From: a virus
DNA: 22,340 bases
Strand: one strand, 5' to 3'
IMG/VR virus record: IMGVR_UViG_3300042554_001476
Coordinates: 1 to 22,340 of that record
A model generated the notes under the pieces. It ran no database searches. It saw nothing but the letters and a program-made list of their open reading frames with translations, and was not told where the DNA came from. Positions 1 to 7,018 of this stretch are shown here, in pieces; position 1 is the stretch's first letter, and each line of letters opens with the position of its first letter. Position numbers and translations under genes: made by a program.

Positions 1-202
1 GCTCAGAAACATTGATATAAAAAACAACATAATTTAAGTATGATTGATTAAAAAAGTTCTGACCTACTTTTCCAATTTCTCCACCTTGACTACTAAAGAG
101 ATCTATTGGGTAATGTAAATTTTCCACATTGTATTTACTTCGATCTAATGCGGTCTCTCTTGTTACTTTTGGCGTTTGTGGGGGTGTTGTTCTTTCTGCC
201 AT
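1..202 (-). CDS. Probable baseplate tail-tube cap protein (gp48-like), N-terminal part only
   Basis: The gene starts at 202 and runs off the left edge, so about 67 N-terminal residues are visible. It opens MAERTTPPQTPKVTRE and contains YPIDLFSSQGGE followed by NYVVFYINV. A 'YP.DL ... Y.vFyInv' opening is what I associate with T4-type gp48, which caps the tail tube at the baseplate; this is pattern memory, not an alignment. A tail-tube-fold protein is encoded just across the divergent promoter region, which fits a tail assignment. Transcription probably starts from the CTAAATA element reading leftward at 233-227. It could be another baseplate protein. Confidence 0.45.
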   Translation of the reverse strand, partial: MAERTTPPQTPKVTRETALDRSKYNVENLHYPIDLFSSQGGEIGKVGQNFFNQSYLNYVVFYINVSE

Positions 203-208
203 GATAGT

Positions 209-233
209 CCTAAATATAGGTGGTTGTTATTTA
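209..233. promoter_or_regulatory. Divergent late-promoter pair (facing CTAAATA elements)
   Basis: The gap between the divergent genes starting at 202 (minus) and 247 (plus) holds CTAAATA at 209-215 on plus and the same heptamer on minus at 233-227. Together they form a 7-bp inverted repeat with an 11-bp centre. T4 late promoters consist of a single TATAAATA-like -10 element, and CTAAATA resembles that. Each element sits about 15-30 nt upstream of its start codon, as expected. The late-promoter role is inferred. Confidence 0.5.
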
Positions 234-246
234 GTATTATTTATTC

Positions 247-705
247 ATGTTTCACAAAGGCAAATTCAGACCAAAACATCCCCAAAAATATGATGGCGAT
301 CCAACAAATATAATTTATAGAAGTAGTTGGGAATTGCGTTTTATGATTTGGGCAGACGAAAAACCGAATGTCACAAAATGGCGATCGGAGGAGACTGTTA
401 TTCCATATATTTCGCCGATTGACAATAAGCTGCACAGATACTTTGTTGATTTTCAAATTCAAATTAAAGATAAAACTGGGGTACTAAAAACTTATTTAAT
501 TGAAATAAAACCAGAAATCCAAACAAAACCACCTGTAGTCCAGAGGCGAGTTACAAAAAGGTATCTTGAAGAAGTTGTAACGTGGGGTAAAAATGAAGCC
601 AAATGGAAAGCAGCAAAAGAATACGCAAAAGACAGGGGTTGGGAATTTTTAATTATAACAGAAAAAAATCTTGGAATAACAAATAATTGGTATAAGACTA
701 AATAA
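247..705 (+). CDS. 4: Head-completion protein, gp4-like nuclease fold
   Basis: This 152-aa protein matches the T4 gp4 (gp50/65) head-completion family, which acts on the filled head before tail joining. Visible landmarks are SSWELRF (E29), W45 with SEE, the segment HRYFVDF (D68) and LIEIKP (E86, K88). E...D...ExK is the arrangement of a PD-(D/E)XK nuclease core, and length is typical of the family. It is the first gene of the rightward structural block, with no clear Shine-Dalgarno and a CTAAATA element upstream. The next gene begins 4 nt after its stop. The family call is firm; nuclease activity is inferred from motif conservation. Confidence 0.85.
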   Translation: MFHKGKFRPKHPQKYDGDPTNIIYRSSWELRFMIWADEKPNVTKWRSEETVIPYISPIDNKLHRYFVDFQIQIKDKTGVLKTYLIEIKPEIQTKPPVVQRRVTKRYLEEVVTWGKNEAKWKAAKEYAKDRGWEFLIITEKNLGITNNWYKTK

Positions 706-709
706 TTGA

Positions 710-1294
710 ATGAAAAAACAATCAACTGGTAAATTAGAATCTATCTTTAACGATAGCGCATATGATATATCTGCTGCTAAAAAGTCGCAACAGTGGTTCA
801 CAGCACAAATTAAAAAACTATCTACAGCAACTCCACAAAAAGTTTTACGTGATGGAACATTAACATCAACTATGATTCCTGGAGGAATGTATCTGTTTTA
901 CTATGACCCAAAACACAAAGATACATTACCATATTATGACAGATTTCCATTAGTTTTGCCATTTAGAAAAGTAAAAGGTGGTTTCTACGGATTAAACTTT
1001 CATTACTTACCACCTTTGTTGCGTGTAAGATTACTGGATAGATTGTTACAATTTTCAACAACAGCTGGCTTAACAGAACAAACAAGATTAAGATTTAAAT
1101 ATCAACTTATTGCTGGAAGCGCAAAATTTGCAGCAGCACAACCTTGTGTAAAAATGTATTTGAATAATCATGTAATGAGTAGATTTGTTGAAATAAACCC
1201 AAACGATTGGGTAACTGCTATGCTACTTCCTGTAGAAAGGTTTGTTGGAGCAAATAAAGACAATGTTTGGAGAGATTCTAAAAGGGCAATCTAA
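710..1294 (+). CDS. Conserved phage structural-block protein, function unrecognised
   Basis: A 194-aa protein with two striking conserved-looking blocks: YYDPKHKDTLPYYDRFPLVL around residues 64-83 and GFYGLNFHYLPPLLRVRLLD around 91-110. It has no signal peptide or membrane segment and is basic at the N terminus. I recall similar 'YDRFPLV ... GLNFHYLPP' proteins in the structural blocks of marine T4-like phages, but I cannot attach a T4 gene number, and it does not resemble T4 gp53. It lies between the gp4-like gene and the tail-tube-like gene, and its TAA overlaps the next ATG by one base, so the genes are probably translationally coupled. A virion or assembly role is inferred from position only. 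Confidence 0.7.
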   Translation: MKKQSTGKLESIFNDSAYDISAAKKSQQWFTAQIKKLSTATPQKVLRDGTLTSTMIPGGMYLFYYDPKHKDTLPYYDRFPLVLPFRKVKGGFYGLNFHYLPPLLRVRLLDRLLQFSTTAGLTEQTRLRFKYQLIAGSAKFAAAQPCVKMYLNNHVMSRFVEINPNDWVTAMLLPVERFVGANKDNVWRDSKRAI

Positions 1295-1962
1295 TGGCAT
1301 CAATTAACGAATTTATAGCACAAGTAAAAGAAGAAGGATTAGCAAGAGATAATCGATATCTTGTTACAATCACACCACCACAATTTTTGGTCGCTAACGC
1401 ACCAGATGTAAAATTAAGATTGTTGTGCCAAAGTGTATCAATGCCAGGAATGAATTTTGTTTCAAACCCAGTACTAACATATGGCGAACAACGTGAAGTA
1501 ATTTACAATCGTCAATTTGAACCAATTAATATGGAGTGGATACTTGATAGCAGATTAGATATTAAAAAGTTTTGGGATGAGTGGCAACAACTAATGATTC
1601 ATCCAGTTTCTAGAATGGTTAGTTACTATGAAGATTATATTGGAACAATTGAAATCGATCAACTAGATGCAAGCGACGAAGAAAGACCAAGATATGCTGT
1701 AAGATTATATGAAGCATATCCTAAAACAGTAGCACCAATTTCTTTTAGTGCAGGATCAAAAGAAATTACTAAGTTGTCAGTAACAATTGAATACAAATAT
1801 TGGCTACCATTAAATGTAGCAAGTGGCAGTAATGATTCACAATATATTCCAGATTTTAATATGGGGTCGCCATCATATCAAGATTTACTTGGTGGTGGAA
1901 TTCAATCATTTAATGTATCAGGAAGTACATTAGATTGGCCATATCAAGAAATTGACATATAA
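1294..1962 (+). CDS. Tail tube fold protein (gp19/gp54 type)
   Basis: A 222-aa protein with the T4-type tail-tube signature: ARDNRYLVTITPP near the N terminus, LLCQSVSMPGMNF around 43-55, GEQREVIYNRQFEPI around 64-78, then DIKKFWDEWQQL, a YYEDYIGTIEI strand and YAVRLYEAYPKTVAPI. Tail tube (gp19) and tube initiator (gp54) share this fold. The length is closer to marine-phage gp19 than to T4 gp54 (about 320 aa). The adjacent probable gp48 would favour gp54, its neighbour in T4. I therefore keep the call at fold level. The acidic, Gly/Ser-rich C-terminal tail after about residue 175 is extra. Confidence 0.75.
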   Translation: MASINEFIAQVKEEGLARDNRYLVTITPPQFLVANAPDVKLRLLCQSVSMPGMNFVSNPVLTYGEQREVIYNRQFEPINMEWILDSRLDIKKFWDEWQQLMIHPVSRMVSYYEDYIGTIEIDQLDASDEERPRYAVRLYEAYPKTVAPISFSAGSKEITKLSVTIEYKYWLPLNVASGSNDSQYIPDFNMGSPSYQDLLGGGIQSFNVSGSTLDWPYQEIDI

Positions 1963-1989
1963 TAACAATAATAAAAAGAAAGGGTAATT

Positions 1990-2412
1990 ATGTCAGAAGA
2001 AAAAGCAAAAGAAGATTGGATGCAAAAGAAATGGCGTCCTGCTATGGGATGGATGTATATGGTTGTATGTTTCTGTGACATGGTTTTATTTCCAGTAGCT
2101 TGGTCAATTCTACAAGCAGTATTACATCAACCTGTTACACAATGGAATCCTCTAACACTACAGGGTGCAGGTTTATTTCACTTGGCTATGGGTGCTGTAT
2201 TAGGTATTGCTGCTTGGGGTAGAACGCAAGAGAAAGTTGCTGGAGCATCAACTGTTCCAACATCAGTAGGTTCACCAACTCCATCTCCAATAAGTTCAAG
2301 TATGCCATCATTATCACCAACACCAACAGTAACACCATCACCAATGGCATCTGCTAAAATTCCTGATGATGCTCCTGTTGTTCCTAAAGGACGCATGAAA
2401 ATTGAAGACTGA
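1990..2412 (+). CDS. Probable holin (3TM-holin-like) with long Pro/Ser/Thr tail
   Basis: A 140-aa protein opening with a charged stretch and then KKWRPAMGWMYM, which recalls the KKWRP..gw.Y start of the GTA/3TM-type holins. Two membrane segments are evident, about residues 20-42 and 56-76. The last 60 residues are a Pro/Ser/Thr-rich, probably disordered tail (PTSVGSPTPSPISSSMPS and similar). A Shine-Dalgarno AAGGG precedes the ATG. Holins form the membrane lesion that triggers lysis; no endolysin is visible in this window. The tail is longer than I would expect for such a holin. Another small membrane protein is possible. Confidence 0.55.
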   Translation: MSEEKAKEDWMQKKWRPAMGWMYMVVCFCDMVLFPVAWSILQAVLHQPVTQWNPLTLQGAGLFHLAMGAVLGIAAWGRTQEKVAGASTVPTSVGSPTPSPISSSMPSLSPTPTVTPSPMASAKIPDDAPVVPKGRMKIED

Positions 2413-2833
2413 TAAAGAATTGAGTAAAGTTTTTGACATTGAAGTTGAAAATGAAAAGGTAGGTGTAACAACAAATCTTGTTATTCAAGATGATGTTGCA
2501 AAAACATCTACGGAAAAAGTTGAGTCTGATTTTGATCAGACAAGAAAAAACTTGCATCTTCTCTTGTTACAGGGAGAAGATGCTTTGATAGGTGCTCTTG
2601 AAGTTGCAAAATCTTCAGAGCATCCACGTGCTTTTGAAGTTGTTGGAAATTTAATAAAACAACTTGCTGATGTAAACCAGCAACTTATGGATCTTCATAA
2701 ACAGAAACAAAATTTAGAAGAAACGAAAGATGGTTTATCTCCTAAAAAAAGTGTAACAAACAACAATGCAATATTTGTTGGAAGCACAGCTGAATTGAAT
2801 AAGTTGATTAACAATATGTCTAAAGGGGAATAA
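2402..2833 (+). CDS. 16: Small terminase subunit, gp16-like
   Basis: This 143-aa protein carries the signature of T4-type gp16: FDQTRKNLHLLLLQGEDAL, EVAKSSEHPRAFEVVGNLIK, then a helix LADVNQQLMDLHKQKQNLEE and a C-terminal NNAIFVGSTAELNKLI. gp16 forms the ring that recognises DNA and stimulates the gp17 packaging motor; gp17 is not in this window. The reading frame overlaps the holin stop by 11 nt, and the earliest in-frame start is a TTG at 2402. That start is uncertain: another TTG lies at 2420, and the only nearby purine-rich stretch (AAAGGA) is about 10 nt upstream. Confidence 0.85.
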   Translation: MKTDKELSKVFDIEVENEKVGVTTNLVIQDDVAKTSTEKVESDFDQTRKNLHLLLLQGEDALIGALEVAKSSEHPRAFEVVGNLIKQLADVNQQLMDLHKQKQNLEETKDGLSPKKSVTNNNAIFVGSTAELNKLINNMSKGE

Positions 2834-2835
2834 TA

Positions 2836-3546
2836 ATGACATTACCAATGTATAAACATCCTGTCTATACAACAACATTGCCTTCTACTGGAAAGCAAAT
2901 AAAGTTTAGACCATTCTTAGTAAAGGATGAGAAAAACCTTCTTCTAGCGCAACAAAGCGAAGAAGAACTAAACATGATTGATACTTTAAAAACAGTTATA
3001 TCTGACTGTATTTTAGATAAAGATATTAATGTTGACGATCTTGCTATATTTGATTTAGAATATATGTTTACACAACTACGTGCTAAATCAGTTGGTGAAG
3101 AAGTTGAATTGATATTTACATGTAAAAATAATGAATGTAAAGACAAAACTAAAATATCTTTTAAGATTGAACCAGAACTAATTAGACCAGAAGGTCATAG
3201 TAATAAAATCGATCTGTTTGATGATGTTGGTGTAGTTATGAAGTATGCGAATTCTTCCATTCTAAAAGATATTTCAAAATTAGATACTTCAAATCCTGAT
3301 CAAATTTTAGATCTAATCGTAAGCTGTATTGATTACATTTACGATGCAGAATCTGTTTATCCTGCAAAAGAACAAAAGAAACAGGATTTAATTAAGTTCG
3401 TTGAGGGTTTGCCTAGAGCACCGACTGATAAAATTAAAAAGTTTTTTGAGACAACACCACGTTTGCAACAAAAGATTGAATTTGATTGTCCCAAATGTAA
3501 AACACATAATGATTATATAATTGAAGGAATAGATAGTTTTTTTTAA
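2836..3546 (+). CDS. 26: gp26-like baseplate/tail assembly protein (0-frame product)
   Basis: A 236-aa protein of the T4 base-plate protein gp26 family. It opens LPMYKHPVYTTTLPSTGKQI with KFRPFLVKDEKNLLLA following, and has DLEYMFTQLRAKSVGEEVEL in the middle. Four cysteines (C96, C101, C218, C221, the last pair as CPKC) look like a zinc-ribbon. A strong Shine-Dalgarno (AAGGGG) precedes the ATG by 8 nt, and it follows the terminase gene by 2 nt. The last two sense codons and the stop read TTT TTT TAA on a run of eight Ts, which is a -1 slippery site (separate entry). In T4, gp26 is needed for baseplate hub assembly. Confidence 0.85.
   Translation: MTLPMYKHPVYTTTLPSTGKQIKFRPFLVKDEKNLLLAQQSEEELNMIDTLKTVISDCILDKDINVDDLAIFDLEYMFTQLRAKSVGEEVELIFTCKNNECKDKTKISFKIEPELIRPEGHSNKIDLFDDVGVVMKYANSSILKDISKLDTSNPDQILDLIVSCIDYIYDAESVYPAKEQKKQDLIKFVEGLPRAPTDKIKKFFETTPRLQQKIEFDCPKCKTHNDYIIEGIDSFF
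3537..3543 (+). promoter_or_regulatory. -1 ribosomal frameshift site T_TTT_TTT
   Basis: Positions 3537-3544 are eight consecutive Ts, read in the gp26 frame as AG-T TTT TTT TAA. T_TTT_TTT satisfies the X_XXY_YYZ rule for -1 slippage and abuts the stop codon, which promotes slippage. A -1 shift leads into an open frame that continues to 3731 with no good start codon of its own. This matches the architecture of the tail-assembly chaperone frameshifts of lambda (G/GT) and P2 (E/E'). Confidence 0.75.
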
Positions 3547-3731
3547 TTTGCCTTAGTCATGAAAATTTGTTTAATCACTATCAAATAAATTTCGGTTTGG
3601 TTCAGCATCATAAATACTCACTTGAGGAACTAGAGAATATGATGCCATTTGAGAGGGAGATATATGTGTCGATGTTGTTACAACATCTAGAAGAAGAACG
3701 ACAAAGATTACAAGAAAGAATTAACAAATGA
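3543..3731 (+). CDS. Frameshift extension of gp26 (tail-chaperone-like C-terminal part)
   Basis: This frame is open from 3537 to TGA at 3729-3731 and would add 62 residues after F236 of gp26, giving a 298-aa fusion. The extension begins LICLSHENLFNHYQINF, then HHKYSLEELENMMPFERE and a charged amphipathic helix LLQHLEEERQRLQERINK. The short 'sL.eLe.M.pfE..iyv.lL' pattern resembles the second domain of frameshifted tail-assembly chaperones. The only ATGs in frame are deep inside and lack a Shine-Dalgarno, so an independent gene is unlikely. The stop overlaps the ATG of the tape-measure candidate (ATGA), implying coupling. A -1-frame fusion is therefore the best explanation. Confidence 0.7.
   Translation, partial: LICLSHENLFNHYQINFGLVQHHKYSLEELENMMPFEREIYVSMLLQHLEEERQRLQERINK
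3609..3616 (+). promoter_or_regulatory. Possible late promoter element CATAAATA
   Basis: CATAAATA resembles the T4 late consensus TATAAATA and lies 112 nt upstream of the tape-measure candidate. It lies inside the frameshift extension, so it may simply be coding sequence. Confidence 0.2.
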
Positions 3732-5389
3732 GATTAGTCTTAGATAAACTAGAAGAATATCAACCTGGAAATATAAAACTTAGACAGTTTGCAGGAGATC
3801 TCGCAGATAGTATCAAATCTAACTATGAGAGAGGAAGAACATCCGTAACAGGTGGTAAAGAAGGTGCTGGTTTAGCTGGTTCATCTTTTTTCGAAAGTTT
3901 GGGTCTAACAGGCATTGCTAAGGCATATAAAGAAAAATCAGAAGCAAAAGAGCAACGTCGTCAAGATAAAGAAAAATTTATTGGCGACTTTCAGCAATAT
4001 TCAGAAGCAGGAAAGACACTATCAGCAGACACCTCTCGTCAAATTGCTGATTCATTGTTTGAAGAAATTGCATCTAAACGTGAAGAATTAAAACGACTTC
4101 AAGAAGAAGAAGCAAGAATTCGAGAAGCAGGTTATAAAGTAAGCGAAGAAAATCTTGCGAAACAAAAAGAACTTGTTGATGCGATTAAAAATTTAGATCC
4201 AAGAACAGGTGACAAACAAGAAGGTCCTGCTGATCAAAATTTAAATCAAATACAATCTGCTGAAAAAGAAATGGAAGCAGCAGAAGTCGCTAGTGAACAT
4301 TTCGAAGTTCAGAAAAAAGAACAAGAAGATATTACTGCTCTTTATACAATTACCGATGACCATTTTAAGAAAATGGACAAACGTACTGAAGAAATGCTTG
4401 AAGCATTAAAGGTTATCGCCGAAAATGGTGTTGGTGGTGGAGGTGGTGGCTTACTTAGTAGTGCTGCTGATCTGCTCGGACGTGGTGGTAAAGCAGCAGG
4501 AACTGCAGGAAAAGTAGGCAAACTAGCAGGAATGGCTGGTAAACTTGGTACAGTTGCAAAAGTTGGTGGTGGTATACTAGCAGTAGGAACAGCTGCAGCT
4601 GATGCATATGGTGATTACTCTGAGGCACAAAGACAAGTTGATGCTGGAGAGATTACAAAAGAACAAGGACAAGTTAAGAAAGGCGAAGCAGTAGGTGGTG
4701 GTGTTGGTGCTGCTGGTGGTGCTCTCGCTGGAATGAAAGCAGGTGCTGCTTTAGGAACATTCTTAGGTCCAGTTGGAACAGTAGTTGGTGGTCTCCTTGG
4801 TGGAGCAGCAGGTTATATTGGTGGTAAATATCTCGGGAAAAAAGCAGGTGGTGGTGCAGTATCTGGTTATCAAGCAGTAACAGGAACTGGTGGAGAAATG
4901 GCAGCACCAGCAGCATCTCAAGCAGCACCAGCAGGCACAGAAAACACAAGTCAAGGACAGTCAATTGATCCTGAAGTAAAAGCAAAAGATCCACTCTATC
5001 AGAAAATTTTCCAAGAAGAGTTAAAACTGTCAGGAAATAATCGTGCAATCGCAGAAAAATTTGCAGATAAAAGATATTTACAAGAAAAAAATCTACAATC
5101 TAAAACTGGAGTGTCAAAAGTTTCTGATAAATCATCAGTTTCTGCTGCTACTCAAGCTACTCCAGAAAAAGTGCCAACATCTCAAGCAGTAGAAATTCAA
5201 GCACGCAGACGTGGTGTTCAAGATGCAGAAGCAGCAGCAGCACAAACATCTGGAAATAATACAAATGTAAATGCTCCAGTAACAAACGTAGTAAATAATA
5301 CTACGACACAACAAGGTCCAAAAGACACGAAAAATGCAGATACAACTTTTCAGAAATATCTAGATAGAAGATATTATCCTGCTGCATAA
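3728..5389 (+). CDS. Tape-measure-like tail protein (candidate gp29 analogue)
   Basis: A 553-aa protein directly downstream of the gp26/frameshift pair, which is the canonical tape-measure position. Residues about 60-230 are charged, Gln/Glu/Lys-rich and predicted helical. About 235-375 is a Gly/Ala-rich hydrophobic region (for example GGLLGGAAGYIGGKYLGKK) with glycine-zipper character. About 380-553 is polar and Asn/Thr/Gln-rich, ending TTFQKYLDRRYYPAA. This coil-plus-hydrophobic-centre layout is usual for tape measures, and the length is close to T4 gp29 (about 590 aa). I see no sequence motif that proves gp29 identity. A different large baseplate or internal protein remains possible. Confidence 0.55.
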   Translation: MRLVLDKLEEYQPGNIKLRQFAGDLADSIKSNYERGRTSVTGGKEGAGLAGSSFFESLGLTGIAKAYKEKSEAKEQRRQDKEKFIGDFQQYSEAGKTLSADTSRQIADSLFEEIASKREELKRLQEEEARIREAGYKVSEENLAKQKELVDAIKNLDPRTGDKQEGPADQNLNQIQSAEKEMEAAEVASEHFEVQKKEQEDITALYTITDDHFKKMDKRTEEMLEALKVIAENGVGGGGGGLLSSAADLLGRGGKAAGTAGKVGKLAGMAGKLGTVAKVGGGILAVGTAAADAYGDYSEAQRQVDAGEITKEQGQVKKGEAVGGGVGAAGGALAGMKAGAALGTFLGPVGTVVGGLLGGAAGYIGGKYLGKKAGGGAVSGYQAVTGTGGEMAAPAASQAAPAGTENTSQGQSIDPEVKAKDPLYQKIFQEELKLSGNNRAIAEKFADKRYLQEKNLQSKTGVSKVSDKSSVSAATQATPEKVPTSQAVEIQARRRGVQDAEAAAAQTSGNNTNVNAPVTNVVNNTTTQQGPKDTKNADTTFQKYLDRRYYPAA

Positions 5390-5405
5390 TATTAAGGAGA
5401 AATAA

Positions 5406-5999
5406 ATGTTAGGCGAATTATATCATTCAACAAAATTTTTAACTGACAGTGAATGTGATATTTTATTAAATCACTACAAAACAAATGAAGAAAAAGCAGT
5501 TCGTTCAATGATTGGATTTGCTCCACCAAAAGTTGATTTTACATATAGAATTAGTAAATCTCTACAACTTGATATTGATAAACCAGAGATTAAATCTATT
5601 ATAAACAAAATAACAGAAACAGCGAAACACATTAATGAAGAAGTGTTTCTATTCAGTATTAATTGGGATGAATCTTGGAAAACAAAAAATTTTTTGGTAA
5701 GTGAATATGATGGAGCAGAAAAAGCATTCTGGACAAAACACCAAAGTGTTAATTGGATTTCAAATGCGAATCAAAGGAAACTTTGTGCGACAGTGATTTT
5801 ATCTGATGGTAAAGAATATGAGGGTGGAGATTTTATTATGTATTTTGGTTCATCGAAAGAACAACCAAGTCCGAATGATATAAGAACGAAAGGAACGCTG
5901 ATAATTTATCCAGCGTTTCGTTTTACTCAAGTGATGCCTGTGTTAGCAGGCAAAAAATATCATTTAGATTTATATTGGGAAGGTCCATACTGGCGTTAA
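5406..5999 (+). CDS. 2OG-Fe(II) oxygenase-fold protein lacking metal ligands
   Basis: A 197-aa protein with prolyl-4-hydroxylase-type fold landmarks: YDGAEKAFWTKHQSVNW, RKLCATVILSDGKEYEGGDF, KGTLIIYP and a C-terminal YWEGPYWR. In active enzymes these positions carry HxD, a distal His and a 2OG-binding Arg. Here the first site reads H112-Q-S114, the distal site is Q175 (FTQVMPV), and K183/K184 stand where Arg is expected. Two of three iron ligands are thus replaced, so it is probably not a conventional oxygenase. It has a strong Shine-Dalgarno (AAGGAG), lies 16 nt after the tape-measure candidate and is the last gene of the rightward block. A structural or binding role is an inference. Confidence 0.75.
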   Translation: MLGELYHSTKFLTDSECDILLNHYKTNEEKAVRSMIGFAPPKVDFTYRISKSLQLDIDKPEIKSIINKITETAKHINEEVFLFSINWDESWKTKNFLVSEYDGAEKAFWTKHQSVNWISNANQRKLCATVILSDGKEYEGGDFIMYFGSSKEQPSPNDIRTKGTLIIYPAFRFTQVMPVLAGKKYHLDLYWEGPYWR

Positions 6000-6000
6000 A

Positions 6001-6020
6001 TGGGGAGCCGAAGCTCCCCA
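6001..6020 (-). terminator. UUCG hairpin terminator after gp32
   Basis: A perfect 8-bp stem with a four-base loop. Read on minus it is TGGGGAGC-TTCG-GCTCCCCA followed by TTTAA. It lies 6 nt past the gp32 stop and 1 nt past the convergent 2OG-fold gene. UUCG-capped GC stems are typical T4-type terminators. The following U tract is short, so it may act mainly as an mRNA 3'-end stabiliser, and it may also serve the plus strand. Confidence 0.7.
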
Positions 6021-6025
6021 GAAGA

Positions 6026-6943
6026 TTATTCGTTTGCTAACTTCTGAAAGTAAGACAAGTCATCTTCATCATCAGCAGTAGTTGCTACTGATTTTGCTGG
6101 AGCAACAGCTGGCTTAGAAGCGATTCTTGGAGCAGGTGCCTCAGGACGATCTTCTTCTTCAGCAATTTGCGCAGCAGTACGAGATGGAGCACCTTCACCA
6201 CTCAAAACTTGCTCAAGTTTACGCTTGAGTTCATCATAAGTTTTAAAGTTCTTACGATCCAAAAACTCAGATAACTTGTATTGCTTAGAAACGATAGCAA
6301 GTTTTTCCTCATCAGTTGGAGCAATTTCTGTCTGTTCCATAAATGTAGATTGATCATAATTAGAGTAACCATCTACTTTACGCATACGCAATTTAAAGTC
6401 TGCGCCTTCCCACAAATCAAACACGAGAACTGGTTTCTCATCTTCAAAGGTAGGATTGGCTTTGTCCATAATCTTATCAAAGATTTTCTTACCAAACTTG
6501 AACAATTTAACTTGTCCGTTGTTTTCTGGTTTAGCAGGATCGTTAATGATAAGTACGTTGGCGATATATGTCAACTTACGTTTTTGTTTGCGAGCAATTT
6601 CTTTGTTTGCTTCAGAACCAGAATTCCACAAACGTGAATTTAGTTCACCAACAGGATCATTCTCACCAAGAGTAGTCAAACTATTCTCGATGTACCATTT
6701 ACCAGTCGGACCTTGAAAACTGTGATTGAAGACACGTGCCCATGGGAACTCGTCACCCTCAACTCGTGGGAGAAAACGAATCGTAGCTGTAGCATTACCT
6801 GCTTTATCTGGAGTCAGTTTCCAGAAACGATCGTCTTCGTAAGATTTACCACCCTCGCCTGATGGCTTTGCGATTTTATCGAACTCACCAAGAATTTTAG
6901 AGAAATCTTGTGTGCGAGATTTGCGAAGTGTATTGATATCCAT
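6026..6943 (-). CDS. 32: Single-stranded DNA-binding protein, gp32-like
   Basis: A 305-aa replisome protein that coats single-stranded DNA during replication and recombination. Recognisable parts are a basic N terminus (MDINTLRKSRTQDF) for cooperative binding and the OB-fold core with TATIRFLPR, KWYIENSLTTLGENDPVGEL, RKLTYIANVLIINDPAKPEN and FKFGKKIFDKIM. It ends in a flexible Ala/Pro-rich linker and an acidic tail DDEDDLSYFQKLANE, which recruits partner proteins in T4. The zinc-ligand cysteines of T4 gp32 are absent: the equivalent stretch has Ser, Asp and Leu. A Shine-Dalgarno AAAGGAAA precedes the ATG. It is the last gene of the leftward operon and ends at a UUCG hairpin. Confidence 0.92.
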   Translation of the reverse strand: MDINTLRKSRTQDFSKILGEFDKIAKPSGEGGKSYEDDRFWKLTPDKAGNATATIRFLPRVEGDEFPWARVFNHSFQGPTGKWYIENSLTTLGENDPVGELNSRLWNSGSEANKEIARKQKRKLTYIANVLIINDPAKPENNGQVKLFKFGKKIFDKIMDKANPTFEDEKPVLVFDLWEGADFKLRMRKVDGYSNYDQSTFMEQTEIAPTDEEKLAIVSKQYKLSEFLDRKNFKTYDELKRKLEQVLSGEGAPSRTAAQIAEEEDRPEAPAPRIASKPAVAPAKSVATTADDEDDLSYFQKLANE

Positions 6944-6952
6944 ATGTTTTCC

Positions 6953-7018
6953 TTTGTCGTATAAAAAATGTATAAGTTTTGTCGTATGTCACACTATTCA
7001 TGATATACAACTATTTAG
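6953..7018 (-). promoter_or_regulatory. 32: gp32 leader: CTAAATA element and 10-bp direct repeat
   Basis: Upstream of gp32 the minus strand has CTAAATA at 7018-7012, 69 nt before the ATG and overlapping the stop of the preceding gene. Two copies of ATACGACAAA lie at 6987-6978 and 6962-6953, 25 nt apart, the nearer one running into the Shine-Dalgarno. T4 gp32 represses its own mRNA by binding an unstructured AU-rich leader, so a repeated A-rich site is a plausible operator. This is inferred from position. Confidence 0.35.

Noticed and set aside
3640-3731. Independent small gene starting at the internal ATG pair
   Set aside because: No Shine-Dalgarno, only about 30 codons, and the frame is open well upstream to the slippery run, so a frameshift product explains it better.
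4674-5048. Minus-strand Leu/His-rich frame opposite the tape-measure candidate
   Set aside because: Shadow of the Gly/Ala/Gln codons in the real gene; low-complexity product and no ribosome site.
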